Source: Desulfonatronum sp. SC1 (GTDB lineage: Bacteria; Desulfobacterota; Desulfovibrionia; Desulfovibrionales; Desulfonatronaceae). Taken from it: a DNA stretch of 64,000 bases. The notes beneath the pieces were generated by a model, which saw nothing but the letters and a program-made list of their open reading frames with translations, was not told the DNA's origin and searched no databases. The position numbers and the translations under genes were made by a program. The DNA lies in NCBI RefSeq assembly GCF_003046795.1, contig NZ_PZKN01000010.1, positions 54,140 through 118,139 on the forward strand, read 5' to 3'. This document shows, piece after piece, positions 60,459 to 64,000 of the stretch; the first letter of the stretch is position 1; each line of letters begins with the position of its first letter.

Positions 60459-60998
60459 TCACAGAGGAGAGCCAGCGGTTGTCGACCCGGAATCCCGACG
60501 AACCCTCTGCATGACGCCTCGGAAATCCTTCTGGATGTCGGCAAGCTTGAGTGGGCTGATATTGATGCCTCGTTTTACGACCACGACGACATCAACATTG
60601 TCCGGGAACAGGTCACGTCCAAGGCGGAAGGCTTCGCGAGTTAAGCGCTTGATGCGGTTGCGCCGGACCGCCGTGCCGATTTTGCGGCCCGCGGCGATGC
60701 CCAGGCGCGGCCCCCGAGCCGGGCAGGGCGCGGTATCTGGCAGAAAAAAAAGGAGGAAATACCGGGAATGGTATTTCCTGCCTTTGGTGTAACACTGCGT
60801 GAATTCCGCGCGTACCCTGATCTTGTCCGCGGGCCTGAGCGTTAAACGCCCAGCCGTTGGCGGCCTTTTGCGCGACGGCGGCGGATAATGGCTCGTCCGT
60901 TCTTCGTCTTCATGCGCGTCAGAAAACCGTGGGTGCGCTTGCGCCGGGTATTGCTCGGCTGATATGTCCGTTTCATGGTACTCTCCTTCGTCCTGCAT
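60459..60998 (-). CDS. rnpA: RNase P protein component, frame containing rpmH
   Basis: The typical RnpA core begins about residue 52 ([16 protein letters not shown]) and has [13 protein letters not shown]. No ATG, GTG or TTG lies between that point and 60998, so either the N-terminus is about 50 residues longer and rpmH is nested inside it, or a non-standard start codon is used. The ATG at 60998 (or TTG at 61007) has no obvious ribosome-binding site. The same nesting was described in Thermus. The core function (tRNA 5' processing with RnpB) is certain from motifs; the start is not. Confidence 0.85.
   Translation of the reverse strand: MQDEGEYHETDISAEQYPAQAHPRFSDAHEDEERTSHYPPPSRKRPPTAGRLTLRPADKIRVRAEFTQCYTKGRKYHSRYFLLFFLPDTAPCPARGPRLGIAAGRKIGTAVRRNRIKRLTREAFRLGRDLFPDNVDVVVVVKRGINISPLKLADIQKDFRGVMQRVRRDSGSTTAGSPL
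60842..60976 (-). CDS. rpmH: Ribosomal protein bL34
   Basis: 44 residues: [20 protein letters not shown], followed by an [23 protein letters not shown] body. A strong GAAGGAG precedes the ATG. The frame lies completely inside the long rnpA reading frame on the same strand. Full length. Confidence 0.96.
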   Translation of the reverse strand: MKRTYQPSNTRRKRTHGFLTRMKTKNGRAIIRRRRAKGRQRLGV

Positions 60999-61266
60999 GG
61001 GATGCAAATAAGTAGCTTTGGGCTGCGTCGTGATTAAAACGAGAAAGTTCGTGCCTTCCTTGAATCAAGGCCCGGTATCTCGCCGGTATCTCGCCAATAT
61101 TTCGCCAGTATTTCAGAAGTTACGCCGAACCGGTATGTTCGGATGCCGAGGAATCTCATGCTTTCGTTCGGAATTACGACGCACGTCGTCAACTGTCGAA
61201 TTCGATTCCTTACAAAGAGGCGTCCGTGGAGTCAAGGCGTTGGTCGACAAGCAGGAAAAAACGGGA

Positions 61267-62340
61267 TCATTTCTGGAGGGCGCACGCGAGGGTCGTCACC
61301 AGAAAATACGGACGCTCCCAACTCCCGACGTTGGCCGGGGTCAGGCCCAAACGTCGCCATGTGCGGGCGTGCTCGCGTCCGTGGCCCCAGAATTCGGCGG
61401 CGAAGCGTCTCGGAATGTACATTTGTCGTGGGACTTCGGGCAGTGCGGTCATGGCTTGGGTGAGCCATGACCGCAGGGCGTGGGATTTGACCATGTGCCC
61501 CAAGGCCGGGTGCCAGGGGCCGGCCTGGATGGCTGGAGTCAGCGCTCCCTCCGGGGCAAGCCCGATTCGGATCACTGGTATGCCCTGTCTCCAGAAGGAA
61601 TTCAGGGCCCGGCTAACGGCCCAGACCGTTATGGGCAAGGACCAGGTGCGATAGGAGCCCTCGCTGTGGGCTTGGCTGAGCGGGGTGCCGCGTAACACGA
61701 GGCAGGGGTAGATGCGCACGGTTTCTGGGGCCAGAGCGCGGGTTTGGTCGACGTCCCGAAACCATCCGGAAATGGTCGAACCCGGCAGGCCGGGCATCAG
61801 TTGGACGCCCAGCTCCAGGCCGGACTTGCGAACCGCGAGACAGGCCTTTACGGCGGTTTCTCCGTCGTAGCCTCGTCGGGATTGGCGCAGGACGTCCGGC
61901 TCGAAGCTTTGAATCCCCAGTTCCACCATGTCCAGGCCGATTCCGCGCAGCCAAAGCAGGTGCTTCGCATTGACGCAGTCCGGACGGGTGGAACAACGGA
62001 TATGGGTGATGGTTCCATCTGCTCGATGCGACTGCGCGGTCTTCAGGAAGAGTTCTTGCCACTCCATGGGCAGGGCCGTGAATGTCCCTCCGTAAAAGGC
62101 AACGCCGCTATTTTTCGTGCCGGTTGTCGTCAGTTGTTGAAGGCTTTGGACCATATTGGCATGGATTGCTTTCAGCGCCGGTTCTCCAGCGGCGGTTTCA
62201 GCGCCGCTGGTCATGCCGGTCTGGAGGTGCTGAGCACAGTAAATGCAGCGGTACGGGCACCCGTGGTAGGGCAGGAAAACCGGGATGATCCGAAGACGTT
62301 TTCTGGCGGGTTCCGGGTGAAAAAGACGCAGCCGGTTCAT
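61267..62340 (-). CDS. Elp3-like radical SAM protein
   Basis: 357 residues from the ATG at 62340. Radical SAM motif CPYRCIYC near residue 28, GGTFTALP near 85, and GIQSFEPDVLRQSRRG, typical of the Elp3/coproporphyrinogen-like (TIGR01210-type) radical SAM group. It lacks the acetyltransferase domain of full Elp3. Function unknown; tRNA modification is possible. The start codon has no strong ribosome-binding site. Confidence 0.85.
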   Translation of the reverse strand: MNRLRLFHPEPARKRLRIIPVFLPYHGCPYRCIYCAQHLQTGMTSGAETAAGEPALKAIHANMVQSLQQLTTTGTKNSGVAFYGGTFTALPMEWQELFLKTAQSHRADGTITHIRCSTRPDCVNAKHLLWLRGIGLDMVELGIQSFEPDVLRQSRRGYDGETAVKACLAVRKSGLELGVQLMPGLPGSTISGWFRDVDQTRALAPETVRIYPCLVLRGTPLSQAHSEGSYRTWSLPITVWAVSRALNSFWRQGIPVIRIGLAPEGALTPAIQAGPWHPALGHMVKSHALRSWLTQAMTALPEVPRQMYIPRRFAAEFWGHGREHARTWRRLGLTPANVGSWERPYFLVTTLACALQK

Positions 62341-62567
62341 GGTGTTGTCTAGGAGATGTTGCAAAGGGAGTTGAAAAAGTAAAAGGTCTCGGGTAGATCA
62401 GGACCAGCCTTCGGCCGCGCTCGGGTGGCCATTGAGTTTGATGAGGGGGGCGCAACGGAGTTCCTCGCGAGGCGGGGAGGCCCGACAGTCCTCGCAGGCC
62501 CCAGACTCGCGACCCCGGTCGACCCTGAAGCAGCTTGCCGCAAAACCCCCAAACCTGAGGGCCAAAA

Positions 62568-62984
62568 ATGTCCACATGCATCTTTTGCGAGATTGTCCGG
62601 GGCGCGATTCCCTCGGCGACGATCCACACCACACCGAACACCATGGCCTTTCTGGATATTGCCCCGGTTCATCCAGGCCACGCTCTGGTCATACCCAAGG
62701 CGCACCACGCCACCCTGTGGGATCTGCCTCCGGATTTGGGCGACGAGTTGCTGGAGGCGATGCAGACGGTTGCCGGAGCGATCCGCGCGACTATGAACGC
62801 CGACGGTTTGAACGTGATGATGAACAACTACCGGGCCGCCGGACAACTGGTGGATCATGCCCACTTCCATTTGATCCCCCGGTATGAGGGCGACGGTTTG
62901 CAGCTTTGGCCGCAAGCGGCGTATCCCAGTCAGGAAGCGATGCAGTCCGTCGCTGAGTCCATTCGGGCTGCGTTGGCCAAGTAG
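62568..62984 (+). CDS. HIT-family nucleotide-binding hydrolase
   Basis: 138 residues with an N-terminal Cys pair (CIFCEIVRG) and the histidine triad HAHFHLIPR near 97. This is the HinT-like group that cleaves nucleotide phosphoramidates. Complete. Divergent from the radical SAM gene, with about 200 bases between. Confidence 0.93.
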   Translation: MSTCIFCEIVRGAIPSATIHTTPNTMAFLDIAPVHPGHALVIPKAHHATLWDLPPDLGDELLEAMQTVAGAIRATMNADGLNVMMNNYRAAGQLVDHAHFHLIPRYEGDGLQLWPQAAYPSQEAMQSVAESIRAALAK

Positions 62985-63101
62985 CGTTGATCAGACAGTG
63001 TTGATCTTCAGCGCTGATTGGCAACGGCGACCAAGTAGACTCGGTCAAACTCGACTTTTCATTAACCCTGCAACCAAGATGAGAACCACCGGAGAGCAAC
63101 C

Positions 63102-63392
63102 ATGAGCAGAACACTGACCAAAGCGGAAATCGTGGACACCATTTACGACAAGGTGGATCGAAGCCGGGGCGAGGTGAAAAAAATGGTGGAGTCCCTGCTA
63201 TCGATCATGAAGACCGCCGTGAAGCGGGATCATGCGTTGCTGATCAGCGGTTTCGGCAAGTTCGAGGCCTACCCGAAAAAGGCCCGCAAGGGACGCAACC
63301 CGCAGACCAGCGAAACCATCACCCTGGATCCGCGTAAGGTGGTAGTTTTTCGGCTTTCCAAGAAGTTTCGCGCCGAAATCAATCCGCAATAA
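63102..63392 (+). CDS. HU/IHF family DNA-binding protein
   Basis: 96 residues, with the DNA-binding arm ISGFGKFEAYPKKARKGRNPQTSE. The start MSRTLTKAEIVDTIYDKVD and the length resemble IHF alpha, so it is probably ihfA, though HU cannot be excluded. GAGAGCAACC lies before the ATG. It is convergent with rlpA and overlaps its 3' end by 14 bases. Confidence 0.9.
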   Translation: MSRTLTKAEIVDTIYDKVDRSRGEVKKMVESLLSIMKTAVKRDHALLISGFGKFEAYPKKARKGRNPQTSETITLDPRKVVVFRLSKKFRAEINPQ

Positions 63393-64000
63393 CGAATGCT
63401 CCCGGTGTCTGGCGGGCGATTTGGCTCCTGGCTGCTTCGGCATTATCCAGGTTGCTGAATTCGCCCACCTGAACCCGCCAGAAGGTCTGGCCGTCGATTT
63501 CGGCCTGGACCACTCTGCTACCCGAGTATCCCCTGCCGCGCATTTCCTGCATCAGGCGGGCGGCGTTTTCCCGCTGGGAGAACGACCCGACCTGCACGAA
63601 GAACCTGCCGGGAATTCCGCCCGGCCACCTTCCCAAAGCCTCCACCCGCACTCTGGCCAATCCCGGTCGAATCACATCCAGTTCCTGAGCCGCCTTGTAG
63701 GACAGGTCCACGATTCGGTTCCCGACAAAGGGACCGCGATCGTTGACCCGTAAGACCACCGACTTGCCGTTTTCCAGGTTGGTGACCCGAATCTTGGTTT
63801 GCATAGGCAAGATACGATGCGCCGCGGTCAGGTCGTACATGTTGTAGACCTCGCCGCTGGCGGTGCGCTTGGCGTGAAACTGCGGCCCGTACCAGGAGGC
63901 GACGCCCTCTTCCGAAAACCCGTCCGCCGAGGTCAGGGGGTGATAGGTCTGGCCGAGCACGGTGTAGGGTCTGGCCGTGGGTGGAGCTGGGGCCTGAGGC
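63379..64000 (-). CDS. rlpA: RlpA-like septal lytic transglycosylase, 5' end outside window
   Basis: The frame is open to the window edge, and the signal peptide is missing. It has the double-psi beta barrel (GVASWYGPQFHAKRTASGE ... VNDRGPFVGNRIVDLS) with the catalytic Asp in RVNDRGPF, a linker, and a C-terminal SPOR domain (FFVQVGSFSQRENAARLM ... WRVQVGEF) that binds denuded peptidoglycan at the septum. At least 207 residues. Confidence 0.93.
   Translation of the reverse strand, partial: PQAPAPPTARPYTVLGQTYHPLTSADGFSEEGVASWYGPQFHAKRTASGEVYNMYDLTAAHRILPMQTKIRVTNLENGKSVVLRVNDRGPFVGNRIVDLSYKAAQELDVIRPGLARVRVEALGRWPGGIPGRFFVQVGSFSQRENAARLMQEMRGRGYSGSRVVQAEIDGQTFWRVQVGEFSNLDNAEAARSQIARQTPGAFVIAD

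Noticed and set aside
60459..60840. rnpA starting right before [11 protein letters not shown]
   Set aside because: No ATG, GTG or TTG exists in frame at that place; it would need a non-standard start. Left as an open alternative in the findings.

Overview
This 64 kb window looks like the chromosome of a Desulfovibrionales-type sulfate-reducing bacterium (Desulfovibrio/Desulfonatronum relatives). The reasons are a six-gene Hmc operon with a 16-heme HmcA, a four-gene Tmc operon, an orange-protein (ORP) cluster under a sigma-54 activator, a type III sulfide:quinone oxidoreductase, and many PAS histidine kinases with cysteine motifs. No rRNA, taxonomic marker or dsrAB is present, so the genus is an inference. 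Coding density is high and GC is roughly 58-62% by eye. The exceptions are one AT-rich gene (13818-14858) and several AT-rich intergenic stretches.

Layout. 1-5870 (minus): PhnD-like lipoprotein, membrane histidine kinase, response regulator and PEP-synthase-like enzyme (cut by the window edge). 5953-11399: a small membrane protein, a TauE/SafE exporter and a 4Fe-4S protein on minus, divergent from a molybdopterin oxidoreductase on plus; probably sulfur-oxyanion metabolism. 11644-16358 (plus): AhpD-like protein, ArsS-type radical SAM protein ending in an in-frame UGA (probable selenocysteine), TVP38-like membrane protein, a foreign-looking WbsX glycosyltransferase, and a mercuric-reductase-like flavoprotein. 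16400-23261 (minus): Rrf2 regulator, SQR, DUF1641 protein, response regulator and two sensor kinases. 23666-26393: a second Rrf2 regulator divergent from a two-gene membrane module, a NarI-type cytochrome b and a CCG-domain iron-sulfur protein whose reading frame crosses a UGA exactly where the Tmc and Hmc paralogues have a conserved Cys. 26561-32862 (minus): haem-motif histidine kinase, a 42-residue ORF, then tmcA-tmcD-tmcC-tmcB. 33347-35995 (minus): CoA-disulfide/persulfide reductase with rhodanese domain, and a universal stress protein.

36094-44426: the ORP region. It holds a sigma-54 activator, two Gly/Gln-rich DUF5320-like proteins at its outer edges, two NifX/ORP-type genes (one a tandem fusion), two MinD/Mrp ATPases with ferredoxin domains, a third Mrp, a receiver domain, an FmdB zinc ribbon and an MBL-fold protein. 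Sigma-54-like -24/-12 elements precede both arms. 44792-55079 (minus): hmcABCDEF followed by a universal stress protein, a response regulator and a receiver-PAS-kinase, the last two paralogous to the pair behind SQR. 55698-60976 (minus): the conserved rpmH-rnpA-yidD-yidC-jag-mnmE block plus rseC, with rpmH nested inside the rnpA reading frame. 61267-64000: Elp3-like radical SAM protein, HIT protein, IHF/HU protein, and RlpA (cut by the edge).

How it fits together. Hmc, Tmc and the Sec-containing two-gene module all pair a NarI-type cytochrome b with a CCG iron-sulfur protein facing the cytoplasm. All should move electrons between the periplasmic cytochrome c or quinone pool and cytoplasmic thiol/disulfide or sulfite chemistry. 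SQR, TauE, the Mo enzyme and the rhodanese flavoprotein fit a cell handling sulfide, persulfide and sulfur oxyanions. The most notable points are two probable selenoproteins that plain ORF calling breaks, a minimal Tmc-like module with its own Rrf2 regulator, a haem-motif kinase upstream of tmc, and the rpmH/rnpA nesting.
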